Assembly (NCBI RefSeq): GCF_036588685.1
Contig: NC_086374.1
Span: forward strand, 73,964,457-74,028,456
From: Mytilus trossulus
Lineage: Eukaryota; Mollusca; Bivalvia; Mytilida; Mytilidae
DNA: 64,000 nt
Direction: 5' to 3'
The translations under genes and the position numbers were made by a program. The notes beneath the pieces were generated by a model. That model was not told where the DNA came from. It saw only the letters and a program-made list of their open reading frames with translations, and searched no databases. Shown one piece after another: positions 34,501 to 45,920 of this stretch. How positions within the stretch are numbered: the stretch's first letter is position 1; every line of letters begins with the position of its first letter.

Positions 34501-37500
34501 TACACGATTTCTACCTTTTTTTTTTTTTTTTTAAAGTAAACAATTTCCATTTGAGAATGCATATATCAAACTAGGAAACAATATCACATTGACTTCATAG
34601 GTGTCTGTTAATATACTAGTACATGTATATGATTAAGTACCATTTGGTGTTTGGCATATGACTAATTGTGTGTCCTAAAAATTTATGTAATAAGAGTATG
34701 TCAACTCCAGTTGTTGGTTATAGAAGCATGCGTAATACCAACCTCATTAGTAACTTTGGCACCAAACAACCATCCTGCTCCTCTTGGACTAACAGACCAT
34801 GTATCTACATCTTCTGGATCAGACCATACCAAATGTTCAAAGTGTTAAGGAAAAGTTATACAATATAAAATGTTTCACAAACAATTTCTATACTTTAAAA
34901 TAATAGTCAGAGGGATAGGGGTAGATATAATGTGTACTGGCATGTATATACACTGTATTAATGTTAAATACAAATGTTGATGTCTTTACGTAAATTTATT
35001 TTACTTTTAGTGTTCCAATAAAGCACAGAGCCCATCAAAAAGTTTTGCCCATTCCTAGACACTTTAATCATGGACAGGCAGACATTGTAAAATCCATTTG
35101 AGGTGTAGTGTATTTTTGAAGCACAGGGGCCTCATCCAGAAATTTTGATCATGCCCAGTCCCTACAATCATGGACAATTCCATCTGAGGTGTAATGTATT
35201 ATTTAAACACAAGGGCCCCATCCAGAAATTTTGATCATGCCCAGTCCCTACAAGCACGGACAATTCCATCTGAGGTGTAATGTATTATTTAAACACAGGG
35301 GGCCCCATCCAGAAATTTTGATCATGCCCAGTCCCTACAATCACGGACAATTCCATTTGAGGTATAATGTATTATTTAAACACAAGGGCCCCATCCAGAA
35401 ATTTTGGTCATGCCCAGTCCCTACAATCACGGACAATTCCATCTGAGGTGTAATGTATTATTTAAACACAGGGGTCCCATCAAGAAATTTTGATCATGTC
35501 CAGTCCCTACAATTAAGGACAGTTCCATCTGAGGTGTAATGTATTATTTAAACACAGGGGTCCTATCCAGAAATTTTGATCATGTCCAGTCCCTACAATC
35601 ACGGACAATTCCATCTGAGGTGTAATGTATTATTTAAACACAGGGGTCCCATCAAGAAATTTTGATCATGTCCAGTCCCTACAATCAAGGACAATTCCAT
35701 CTGAGGTGTAATGTATTATTTAGAAATCATTGTAACAAAGGATATCACAGAATGCCCCTTTATGTGGTATTTCTTGATTTCTTTCTATTGTACGTATCTG
35801 GTCAATAGTTTTAATGTCTGGTGATAATCCTCCATGTACACATAAAATTGTTTCATCTATTATCTACAATTATACAAAATGAAATCAATCAATGAAATTT
35901 CAAAATATTCAATTTGAATAAAGCAAATTCAATCTAATTCAGTAATAATTTACAGATTCATAAGAATGATAGCTGATGTGAATGCATTCAAATTAAATGC
36001 ACAGAGATGAATATCAGGTCATATTAAGGTGGCAAACATTTTATAGTTTTTTTTTTTATCACATACTGCTTTATCATATTGTGAATTGTTAGAGCCTATA
36101 CAGCTAATCAAATGCTCAAATATAAAAAATATATCATGATATTTGATCTGCATACTATCCATTGCCACAAAAATTACTAGATGAATTCTTATAAGAGTAC
36201 TAGTTATTGTGTAATCCAAGCGAACCAAAGCTATGTGAAAAATTTGCTTCAATTTGAAATTTACTGTAACAATGGAATTACAAACCAGAAAATTTCTTCC
36301 TTCAATCCTAATGTTTTGTTAAAATTAAAGTAAAATTGGTGAAAGAAAATTTGAGTTATTATAGGAAGGGTTGATGGATGGATGAATGAATGGACTGTCT
36401 TAGATGGGTGCATAAAAACTAAATGTAAATTGACTTGATTGAGGTGACATATTTATTTAATATTCAAATATATATTTATGTCACAATATTTTTCTCAGAA
36501 TTCCCTTACATGTACAACAATCGTGAATAAACACTGTTAGGTTTCAAAATTTGTTTACATGTACCGTAACGGTGTTTTTAAAATCACTGTTATAAACTTA
36601 CTGCTGCAACTGTTAGTAGATCAAATACTTTACAACAATATCTCCATGCATTGGCATTACCATACTTTGTCTGGCACTCATCTGTATAACACAAACAAAT
36701 ATTCATCAGTTAAACAGAGACATCATTATTTTAAGGTGGTTCATAAAACTACAGGGAGATAACTCTGTAAATATCAGCTGAATGTTTTAATTACGTATTA
36801 TTGTTAAGGAAATATTAGGTCTCTCAATTATCAAAATTAGTGTTTGTCAAACTGCTATATATTCATTGAAATTTTTCTTATAAAGAGTGTGGAGAGTGTG
36901 GTTCAAGTTTTGAAGTTTTTATATTTTTTTCAATGGGTCAAAGTAAATATTCTGTCAAAATTTCATGGTAATAAAATAAACGAGCCAAATTAATTTTAGT
37001 CAAGGTGTTTGGTACCACCTAAATGGCAGATCAAGAATTAGTTAAGTTATATAAATAGCAAATATGTTTTCCAGGTGTGTGCCAATTAAATCTTTTTATA
37101 AAAGTCATATTTAATTTTATTTCTGATATTTACACACATTTGTTTTCAATTTACAAAAGGACATACACATCCTTTACTTGTCACCACAAGTGTAATTACC
37201 AACAGCCACATGATGGATGTCACTAATGGAGCAGAATCAGCTTACTCTTCCAGAGCAGCAGAGATCACCTTAAGGTTTTTGCTGGGGTTCATGTTGGTCA
37301 GTCTTAATATTTCTATGTAGTTTTTTATAGACTGTTGCTCGTCTTTCATGCTCTTCATTTTTTGTCATTTTTTATTTAACTTAATTAAAGAGTTTTGAAT
37401 GTCCCTCTAGTATCTCTTTTGCTTCACTTTTAAATGTCTCCTATAGCAAATTCAGTACATTCACATTTAAGAGTAAGACTTTCATTCAGACCAATAAGAC

Positions 37501-40500
37501 TGTAAATTAAAGAGCCATAAATTAATTAATTCCTAAATTAAGGGACCAAAATTAGATTTAATGTATGTGCAATGATGAGGGTAGCTTGTTTCTGTTAAAT
37601 AGAAAGTATACTGTAAATTCAGAAATTAATGCAATTTTGTCATTTTAGACTAAAATGCATTTCAATTTTTTCAATATTGAACTATTTAATAATTCATATG
37701 AAAAATATGAAAATGCGAGTTTAAATTATTGCGGTTATAACCTTGTTGCATTTTTCGCAATTATATAAACACTTATTTCTGAATTATGTAGTTTCTATGT
37801 CTGACAAACGGACAAAAAATGAATTTTACATTACCATAAAATCCATATATCTGTGTTATTTGTCTGCTTTCATGATTACCTCTCAGTAAAGTCATTTTGT
37901 CTGGCCACCTAAAACATTCGAAATTCATTTTTAGTTTTTCAGTTTCAAGTCATATTTATATTTGTTTTTTTATCATAAATAACTAAATTTGAATATATTA
38001 TATACAATTGTCTAAACGTTACAATATGTAGACCTAGATCAAAAATAAAATTTGAAAACCATCACAAATTCAGTGACAATTTCTTGCACATGTTTTTCCA
38101 CTTTATAAAGATAATTTGGTCAAAATGTTATCATATAAATCAAATATTGTTTTAGTGTCATTTTGTGTCATCAACATCTATGGGTTCCATACAATTTCTT
38201 CCCTTATACATGAGATTTGTTTCTTACCCTGAAGTCTTTTCTTTTCAGTAGTATTAATGACAATATTTGTTGGATGAATGGACAGACAATGTGACTGAGA
38301 TATTAGACATGTATTTTCAATAAGACAACCTTTCTATGTCACTCACTGCAGTCATACAAAGCAAACCTACCTTGCCTTTAATGTGAGCAGTAATGTAAAA
38401 GTTTCTAAACTGTAATAGCCTCGGTCTACAAAATCACCCTAGAACGAAATCATAATTTCTTATTACTGATCATGTGCATAAGACTCATTATGAATAAACA
38501 TAAGACAAAAATCAAGTAAATGTAAAGGAATTCAATTCTTACTCTTCTGCCTATTTAAAGTGTATATATATGTCTAAATATGAAGTCATTTGGTGCATTA
38601 AATACGGAAAGTGTGAAAGAATTTTCTAAGTTCATTGAAAAAATTTAAAGTATCAGTTCATGCAGTTATAAGAAAGCAGAAATCTGACAGATAAAATACA
38701 AATGTTTACATGTAACATCTTATCACTGTTTAGCTGCTGATTAAATATGAAGTTATTGTGTTTAGTACTCTGTAATACCCAGGATAAGTTAGGATAATAA
38801 TTGTTGTATAAATGGACAAACAAGGTGAATGCAATATTGGCCCTAATTCTAGAGTGGAGGTATAAAAACACTAACAATTTTATCAAAATTTCTTATTTCT
38901 GAGTAAAACTTTTCCAAAATGCGACAGAAAAGATGGTGCATTCATTGATGACACAAAATCTTTATTGTCTCTTTTTCCACAAGTTACAGTCTTTTTTAAA
39001 AATAAAATTGAGGAATGTGTCAAAGAGACAACAACTGGACCATAGAGAAGACAACAACCGAAGGCCACCAATGGATCTTCAATGCAGCGAAAAATTCCCA
39101 CACCCGGAGGAGTCCTTTAACTGTCACCTAAACAAATATGTTTACTAGTTCATTGATAATGGATGTCATACTAAACTCTGAATTATCATACAAGACTAAC
39201 AAAGGCCACAGGCTCCTGACTAGGGTTAAACATGTTTTTTGAGATCTCAACCCACCCATATACATCTAGCCAATATAGAACAAACAAACAAACAAACAAC
39301 AGTACACACAGTAAGCTTATTTTTACAAATGAAGCAAATAGGGGCTGTTCCAAGAATGAATAAATGTAGGGGGAGGGGGTCAGAAGGCACTTTTTATTTG
39401 ACCTCACCATGCATTAACTTTTAATTGGATATTAAAATAACCACCACCCATCAAATTTTATGATTAAGTTTTGCAATTAATTCTGGAAAAGTCCTATTCA
39501 TATTCTATTTAAAATACAGTATTTCAATACTCAATAGATCTATTATGCTGTGTAGTCTGGTGACTTACCATAAATATATAATTAGTGTCAGGTGCCTGGC
39601 CTCCTGTTTTAAACAATTCTATCAAGTCATAAAACTGAAAGAAATATAGTCTTTAAATTAGCATTGCATAAATGATAATTATCATTTGACATTTTGTCAA
39701 AAGCATTTGCATATTTTAAAGGTATCAAAGTTTCTGAAGTTTCTTATGAATTGATCTAATTAAAGAACAGATCTTTTGTTCTTGATTCACAAACACTGTT
39801 TTTTTTGTGAAAAACTTGTTTCTAGTTACTATGGTTTTGTCTTATTAAATTGATTCTTCCATAAATTAAAAAAAATCATTGGTTAACACAATATATCAGA
39901 GTAGAATGATGCATTTCAGAGCCTTGCTACTGTTAGTGATACATAGTTAAACTTATAAATATGAGTATGTTGAAATGGACTGAACAATATACAAAAACAA
40001 GTAAAATACTTTCCTGGACTGGAATCTCAGCACACAAACCCATGTATTGATAAAGACTGAACACTGATCATTTAACTTGACCGACCGTGCAAGGGCTGTA
40101 TAGCCAGTGAAGGTCGTTAAAAACTTCCATTTGTTGATTTAACTTGTGAAATGTAGTCATGGTAGTAGGTGTTACCTAATTGCCTTTTATTGGCCATCCA
40201 TATACTGTGGATTCATTTATTTTCGTGGGTACCAATTTTCGTGGTTTGATGAAAGTTTACATATTCGTGGATATTTAAGTTCTGCACAATTCTACACTCA
40301 TTCCATTAGAAAATTTGTTTTTCGTTGAATATTTGAATTCGTGGTTATCCTGTACCCACGAAATGCACGAAAATTGGTATCCAACCAATATTAATGAATC
40401 CACAGTATATTAATATCAATATTGTACACAAAGTCATGTATTTTGAGATAAAGAAAATTTTATTTTTAATAATCGTAGGTAGGACGTCATATCTATATTT

Positions 40501-43500
40501 TGTAAAGATAATGCATCATTTCAGAAAGTTTTCATTTAGTCGGGATAGATTATTCAAGAAAATTTCAAATTTAATCAATCACAATTTTAGGGTGTCCATT
40601 TATTTAAACTCCTGGAAGAAGTTTTCCTCTACTTCATAACACTTCTATTATTGGGGGATCTATGATATATACAATATTAGGTCAATGTCAGGAAAATATA
40701 AACCTTTTTGTATAAAACTGCGAAACTGGGGAAGGGCAAGGTTCTACCGAGCCCTTCCCCAGTTTTGTGCAGAGTACAAAAAAGTTTATATTTTTATGAT
40801 ATTGACCTATAAATATTGTTTTTATACTGCAACTTAAATTAATTAAATAATAGCTTTTTTAATCGTAACACAAATGTCAAACTTATTTTCATCCCATAAT
40901 GGACCTCTGATTGTGGAGAAAAGGTTCCATGATGAAATTGACATTATACAAAATATAGCTATGTTACTATATTTAGGAAATAAACACAACACAGTATAAA
41001 AATATTTACCTGTCCATGAATATCACCACACACAGTGACGGGGGATGACACAGGCTGTACATTGGATTCTTCAAGCAGTAACTCACATACCATGTCACAT
41101 AATCGCTGAAAAAGTATTTATAAAAATAGTCATGATAGTTCAGTAGTTCTTGTCTTCATGTCTTTAGTATTAGTAACCATGTTAAAGTTGAAAACTATTC
41201 GAATTAAAATGTCATACAGTTTATTATTATAAGATTATAGAAAATCTGTTACATGTAGGAAAATTATTTTTAAAATTTACATGTACATGATGTAATATCT
41301 AATCTTCTAAACAAAAAATCAAAATTCTACATCTATCATCATAAGCTTAAAGGCATGCTCAACATCTTTGTCATGTTTGTACTGTAGGAAACTTAACAAG
41401 ATACATATGTACAACTTATATTCAAACCAGAACTAGAATCATATGTATACCTAAAATTATGCAAATGAAGGTGCATTTGTTTGCACCCGCCCTAATTCAG
41501 AAACCTTTTATTCAGTGGATGTTATTTGTTGATGTAGTTAATAAGTGTTTCTTGTTTTTTAAATAGATAAGACCGTTGGTTTTCCTGTTTGAAAGGTTTA
41601 ACACACAATTTTTGGGGCCCTTTATAGCTTGCTGTTTGGTGTGGGCCAATGCAGGGCTGTGTTAATGTTGAAGGCAGTAATTTTAAAATCTATTCAATAA
41701 AAAAACAGATGCTCCCCAGACCCCAGGTAGCAGCTATACACCACAGGGGTCGAACCCTGAATGATTGGGGCAAGTATGGACACAACATTCAAGCTGGATA
41801 CAGCTCTAAATTTGGATTGTGATTAAATAGTTGACACAGCATAGGTTTCTGACACAGAATGAATGTGGTCTAATGAACTTAATTTTTTTTTTGCTTTTGA
41901 ATATTCACTATGCTGTTGAATATTAATCCTCTCAAAAAAAAATATTTGAAGAAATTTTCTTTATAATTTCTGAAATCTGAAATAAAAAACATTGACCCCC
42001 CCCCCCATTTTTTTTTTTTATTAAAATATAAAATGCTATACAGTCAAGGTTAAAAATAATATTCATTAATAGTATCTTTTAAAAAAAAATAAAAGGGGAT
42101 TATTCGAATGTGAACTATTCTAGACAAAGAAAGATAACTCCAATTTTCAATGAAGATGTCATAAAGCATATTGCTTTTACTTTTAGGGGATTCAACAACT
42201 ATTTTGGACAAAGAAAGATCAATGAAGATAACTCCAAGTTACAAAATGTATTGTCTTGAAACTACAAAAGTGCTTGTTTTTGGGCCTTTATTCGTAGACT
42301 GTTTGCCCCATTACCCATAAAATATAACCCAACCTTCTACTTATGGTATTAAACATTGTGGTACAATTTCAGAACAATTGAAATACTTATACACAACTTA
42401 TTGCCCCGATGCTACATAAAAAGATATAGGAAGATGTGGTGTGAGTGCCAATGAGACAACTCTCCATCCAAGTAACAATTTAAAAAGTAAACCATTATAG
42501 GTTAAAGTACGTTTGTTTTCGGCCCTTTGGGCCCCTTATTCCTAAACCTTAGGGACCATAACCCCCAGCTTCCTTTTGAGGCAATAAACATTGTGATAAA
42601 ATTTTATTGATTTCTATTTTCTTATACTAACGTTATTATCTGGAAATGATGTCAAGAGTTCAACTTCAAGGGGGACAGATTTGGTTAGCAGAACCAATTA
42701 AACAACAACCAGAACAGTATTTAACAAACAACGCAACCTATGAACAACAGGATTCTCCATTTGGTAAAGCTATAAACCAATCCATAGACATGTTCAAAGC
42801 CACAAAAGTTGACATCAAACTTATAGAACCAGAATTCACATACAAAGCTGGTGTAGATGTCATGCTAAGGAGATCACCAAGTTATTGGAGTCGTCTAGGT
42901 AGCTCAAAGAACAGAACAGCCGAACAAACTGTTGAAAGTAAACAGGTTGTAAAGGACCAATTAGGAGACAGCACAGACTCAACAGTAGTGGCATTCACTG
43001 ATGGTTCATGTCAAGGTAACCCGGGACCATGTGGGGCAGGAGCAGTAGTATATTCTGGAAATAGCCAAGGCATAAGTCTAAAGAGACCAGTAGCTAATAG
43101 AGGATCGATACTTCTTGCTGAACTAGTAGCCATACTAATAGTCCTGGAGCACTGTATAACGACTATAAAGGACCAGTTTTCTGAGCTTAAAATACTGTCA
43201 GATAGCCAGACTGCTGTAGGCATCTTGACTCTGAACTGGAAATCTTCTAACTACATCGACACAATTACTGATATCAAAGAATGCATGGGAACGCTCTTAA
43301 GACACGGCATACTAACAACCCTATCTTGGATCCCAGGCCATGCTAATATAGCCGGGAACGAGATAGCGGACCAGTTGGCAAAAGACGCTGCAAAAGAGGC
43401 CTCATCACTAAATGATCAGTATAATGTCATAACCATGTCAGATGTAAGATGTGCAGTCAAGATGTCTACAAAACTCAAATGGCAAAGCAGATGGACAATT

Positions 43501-44386
43501 AGTGAAACTGGAAGACAGCTTTTCAACCTAATTCCTATCGTTGGTAAGGACGCACAACTAGACAAGCCTAACAACCAAATAGGAAGAATATTGTCAGAAA
43601 TAAGAACGGGCTACAGCAGACTTAACAAATACAGAAACCAAATCGGTCAATCCCTCACGCCATATTGTGAATGCGGAGAAGAAGAAACATCAGAACACTT
43701 CCTGCTATACTGCCCAAGATACCAACAAGAAAGAGAGGACATGCGAAGACAAATGGAACTACTTAACATCGATCCAACAAATATACAGTCAATACTAGCA
43801 CCACCAAAAAGAGAAACCTACGAAGCAACATCACAAATTGTAGGGGAATATATTACAAAATCAGGGAGATTCCAAGAACTTGCAATCCCTGATTCCCGAT
43901 CCTGCGCCTAAACAAGTATACCAAAGTACCGCGAGATATTACCTCGAGCAACGGTGTACCATAAGAGGAGGAAGATAGCACACAGAGAACAGTAGTGTCA
44001 ATTATTGACCTTAGGATCAGGATCAGGTTCTATATTGTGATAAGGTGTATTAGATTTTGTAAACAAAAGCATATTACATTTACTCTAAATATATGAGTAT
44101 ATGACAGGAGCAAATTCTTCAATTATGTGAGTAAAGAAAGTATGAAAAACCGACTGTAAAAACGAATAAAAAATAAAACAATATCAACTTCACAACAGAA
44201 TTTCAGAAATTCTAAAAATAACTCTGACGATCCATGTCTTGGTAGTTTTTTTTTGCATTTAAATATTTAGAATCGTTTGATTTTGTTTGATATTGTTAAC
44301 ATTCTGAAGCTTCATACTTTGAGGTCATTTTCTGGTAAGTAATTGCAATCTTTTGCTATTTCAATCCACTTTTCAATGTCAGACAT
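31516..44386 (-). CDS. PPP6C: Serine/threonine-protein phosphatase 6 catalytic subunit
   Basis: Ten coding exons, transcribed leftward: 44386-44318, 41105-41010, 39634-39569, 38438-38371, 37908-37835, 36681-36602, 35863-35746, 34834-34743, 33842-33785 and 31706-31516, giving 303 residues (human 305). PP6 is a PPP-family metallophosphatase that works with SAPS and ankyrin regulatory subunits. Catalytic motifs are intact: GDIHGQ (50-55), GDFVDRG (78-84), RGNHE (109-113), CVHGG around H161, RAHQ with H235 and [11 protein letters not shown] near the end. The terminal YFL is the conserved carboxymethylated tail. The tail VPDSERVIP...TTPYFL identifies PP6 rather than PP4 or PP2A. Nine introns; all are GT-AG except intron 7, which is AT-AC. 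A histidine-free start MSDIEKWIE aligns with the family N-terminus. Introns hold several transposons. Not transcript-confirmed. Confidence 0.96.
32142..33306 (+). mobile_element. Internally deleted LTR retrotransposon
   Basis: A 3' LTR at 32594-33306 (713 bp) starts TGTAATAG and ends GTTACA, and contains aataaa near 33170. Immediately before it is the polypurine tract aaggggggagga. The first ~95 bp of the LTR are repeated at 32142-32236 with two differences, marking a truncated 5' LTR. Between them only about 360 bp of internal DNA remains and no gag or pol is seen. The whole is bounded by ATGT on both sides (32138-32141 and 33307-33310). Layout is that of a Ty3/gypsy-like element; clade unproven. 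It lies in the last PPP6C intron, antisense to the gene. Confidence 0.8.
33575..33720. repeat. Dispersed repeat end, copy 1
   Basis: 'cgcctctgggtgcgggaatt ... cattgaagacctgttggtga ... gttgttgtctctttgac' matches, inverted, 38995-39115. It is a common end of a mussel interspersed repeat of unknown type. Confidence 0.6.
34074..34273. mobile_element. Palindromic MITE, copy 1
   Basis: Ends actgtggattcattta and the near-complementary 'atgactccacagt', with inner arms 'ttcgttggtaccaat' and 'attggcatccaa'. It is homologous to 40204-40406. About 200 bp, no coding capacity. Confidence 0.65.
34835..35745 (-). other. U12-type AT-AC intron of PPP6C (intron 7)
   Basis: On the minus strand exon 7 ends ..GCATTCTGTG at 35746 and the intron starts ATATCCTTTG (35745-35736), the exact minor-spliceosome 5' consensus. 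Near its end, TTCCTTAAC (34852-34844) matches the U12 branch-site consensus, and the intron ends in AC (34836-34835), 10 nt after the branch adenosine. No AG exists between the branch site and the exon. Exon 8 then starts ATTTGGTATGG, so the split codon is Asp191 and the protein reads [12 protein letters not shown], as in other PP6 proteins. Confidence 0.93.
35000..35722. repeat. ~85-bp tandem array inside the AT-AC intron
   Basis: About eight units repeat 'gatcatgcccagtccctaca', 'ggacaattccatctgaggtg' and 'taatgtattatttaaacaca', spaced 85-86 bp. Units at the 35.0-kb end are the most diverged. The array stops about 24 bp from the AT-AC donor, so it fills most of intron 7. Direct repeats are adjacent without unique spacers, so this is a satellite and not CRISPR. 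Confidence 0.85.
37160..37445 (+). repeat. Diverged 3' end of the reverse-transcriptase element
   Basis: 'ggagcagaatcagcttactc ttccagagca' and 'ggggttcatgttg', then 'gtccctctagtatct', follow the same order as the 3' ends at 52830-53050 (minus) and 63230-63440 (plus). An old copy within PPP6C intron 5. Confidence 0.55.
37610..37792. mobile_element. Palindromic MITE of another family
   Basis: Ends 'actgtaaattcagaaat' and 'atttctgaattatgtagt' are inverted, with 'gcaattttgtc' / 'tttttcgcaatt' further in. About 183 bp in PPP6C intron 5. Confidence 0.5.
38995..39120. repeat. Dispersed repeat end, copy 2
   Basis: Inverted copy of 33575-33720 ('tgtcaaagagacaacaac', 'cgaaggccaccaatggatc', 'aattcccacacccgg'). 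The short frames over it on both strands are repeat artefacts. Confidence 0.6.
40204..40406. mobile_element. Palindromic MITE, copy 2
   Basis: Ends actgtggattcat and atgaatccacagt are perfect inverted repeats flanked by TAT/ATA. Inner arms 'ttcgtgggtaccaattttcg' and 'cgaaaattggtatccaac' pair. Better preserved than the copy at 34074-34273. Confidence 0.8.
40671..40819. mobile_element. Foldback element with near-complete hairpin
   Basis: The outer arms 'acaatattaggtcaat' and 'attgacctataaatattgt' pair. The inner arms 'aaactggggaagggc' and 'gcccttccccagttt' pair perfectly around a 13-nt loop. About 149 bp, in PPP6C intron 1. Confidence 0.7.
41695..42640 (-). repeat. Reverse fragments of the ~160-bp tandem-repeat element
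   Basis: 41700-41885 is the inverted right end ('cagatgctccccag', 'gggtcgaaccctgaa', 'gacacagaatgaa'). 42290-42400 and 42507-42640 are diverged inverted units. A dispersed repeat homologous to 26205-26300 lies between them at about 42428-42510, so this is a broken copy. Confidence 0.6.
42646..43911 (+). CDS. LINE ORF2 C-terminal part with intact RNase H domain
   Basis: A 421-residue uninterrupted frame. An RNase H fold lies at about residues 113-245 with all acidic signatures: [34 protein letters not shown] and [20 protein letters not shown]. After it, [14 protein letters not shown] and the CxC-x12-H-x5-C motif ([18 protein letters not shown]) are the usual end of such retrotransposon polyproteins. 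The reverse transcriptase and endonuclease are missing, so this is a 5'-truncated insertion. The first ~100 residues are linker, and the listed ATG is simply the first in frame. It belongs to an RNase H-bearing LINE (I/Jockey/R1-like), clade uncertain. It lies antisense in PPP6C intron 1. Lack of stops suggests a recent insertion. An A-rich end follows near 44165-44182. Confidence 0.88.
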   Translation: MMSRVQLQGGQIWLAEPIKQQPEQYLTNNATYEQQDSPFGKAINQSIDMFKATKVDIKLIEPEFTYKAGVDVMLRRSPSYWSRLGSSKNRTAEQTVESKQVVKDQLGDSTDSTVVAFTDGSCQGNPGPCGAGAVVYSGNSQGISLKRPVANRGSILLAELVAILIVLEHCITTIKDQFSELKILSDSQTAVGILTLNWKSSNYIDTITDIKECMGTLLRHGILTTLSWIPGHANIAGNEIADQLAKDAAKEASSLNDQYNVITMSDVRCAVKMSTKLKWQSRWTISETGRQLFNLIPIVGKDAQLDKPNNQIGRILSEIRTGYSRLNKYRNQIGQSLTPYCECGEEETSEHFLLYCPRYQQEREDMRRQMELLNIDPTNIQSILAPPKRETYEATSQIVGEYITKSGRFQELAIPDSRSCA

Positions 44387-45084
44387 TTTGTCGTTTTCCC
44401 TGTTTCTGGTACCCGAGAAGGATATTTTTAAACCAGTCACAATTTCTATTATAAAGTGTATATTTCTTGTTCAAATTTTTTCGTTAAGAAAAATTTCTAA
44501 ATGACATTTTTTCTGATCATATTCGATCTTTAGTATATATTAATATATTTTATTTTAAAGTTTATTTCACAATTATATTCTTCTCTTCTTCTTGAATATT
44601 GCACACATCTCATACAAATGAACACGTTAAAATAGAAGATTATGGTGCGTTTTAATATCTAACTTCGATAACCCATGGGGAAAGAATCAGCGAATAAATG
44701 TTTGGTTATACTTTTAAAAGTGACTAGGTACAGCTTTACTTTAAATAATACGGTTTTTATACATGTTATATGCAATACATGTATATGCAGTAAAAAAAGC
44801 AGAAGATTCATTTCCACAGATGATGATTATTAATTTTGATTATAAAATGGTAGTCGGTGACTACGTACATGTTTTATTTTAATTTTATTTAAGAATAATT
44901 ACATTAGATGTAAATTTCATTATAATACGTTATTCTGATTGGCTAACATGTTATTCCGTAAACAATTGCATCAGACAATAACATTTATCATGCATGATGA
45001 CACGAGGTCCCACAAAAAAGTGCACAGGTGAATTAAATAAAACTGGATAAAAATCGTGTTTTCATGATTTTAGCTAAAAAATGT
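44387..45084. other. PPP6C upstream region
   Basis: Contains the PPP6C 5' UTR and promoter by position. No clear core-promoter motif is seen. AT-rich, no coding frame. Confidence 0.35.
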
Positions 45085-45255
45085 AATTATAAGTATTGAA
45101 TACTTTTTTTTGAAACTTTATAGGGTTGTAAAAGCGTTGACCGTGCGTACATATTTTAGAATGAAGAGCGTCCGCGCTTCATACAAAATGTACTTCGGTC
45201 AACGCTTTTACCACCCAATAAATTTACAAAAAAAAGCATTCAATTCTTTAATAAA
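45085..45255. mobile_element. Palindromic MITE
   Basis: 'ttgtaaaagcgttgacc' (45126-45142) pairs with 'ggtcaacgcttttacca' (45197-45213). Outer arms 'gaatactttttttt' and 'aaaaaaaagcattc' and inner arms ending 'gaatgaag' / 'cttcatac' also pair. Confidence 0.65.
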
Positions 45256-45468
45256 AAGAAATTTTTAAAAAATTGTATGTTTTCCAATAATATAAATTAG
45301 TTATGGAAATAAAAAAATCAGTCCATTGTTTTAATGAAAATGAAAAATCATGCTTCAACAGTGGAGAAAATAAAGATCTTCTGTACTCTTTTATGTTTTA
45401 CTTTGGCATACATAATTTAATTCTTTTCAAGTTAATAAAGTCCGAATTTTCAAACACATGTTCATCTA

Positions 45469-45920
45469 TGGGACAATAAATCAAGAGAACAATCTAACTA
45501 ATATATAATTCTGCATATACACACGATAACCCAATTACTGGTTAAGGAGAGATAACTCTATTAAAAGTATACTAAAAGAGAGACGAAAGATACCAGAGGG
45601 ACAGTCAAACTCATAAATGGGACAATAAATCAAGAGAACAATAAAAATAATATATAATTCTACATATACACATGATAACCCAATTACTGGTTAAGGAGAG
45701 ATAACTCTATTAAAAGTATATTAAAAGAGAGACGAAAGATACCAGAGGGACAGTCAAACTCATAAATGGGACAATAAATCAAGAGAACAAGGTAACTAAT
45801 AAATAATTCTGCATATATACACATGATAACCCAATTACTGGTTAAGGAGAGAGAACTTTCTTAAAAGTATGTTAAAAGAGGGACGAAAGATACCAGAGGG
45901 ACAGTCAAACTCATAATTGA
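45469..45920 (-). repeat. Three 150-bp tandem units plus retroelement end
   Basis: 'gggacaataaatcaagagaa' recurs near 45469, 45618 and 45767 and 'ggttaaggagaga' near 45540, 45690 and 45840. Each unit contains 'gacgaaagataccagaggga', the 3' end of the reverse-transcriptase element seen at 52830, so the tandem grew from that end. Confidence 0.7.

Noticed and set aside
34820-34860. GT-AG acceptor for PPP6C exon 8
   Set aside because: No AG lies between the branch-like TTCCTTAAC and the conserved coding text, and a stop codon lies just upstream in frame; only the AC end fits.
35000-35722. Possible CRISPR-like repeat array
   Set aside because: Units are ~85 bp, directly adjacent, without unique spacers, and inside a eukaryotic intron.
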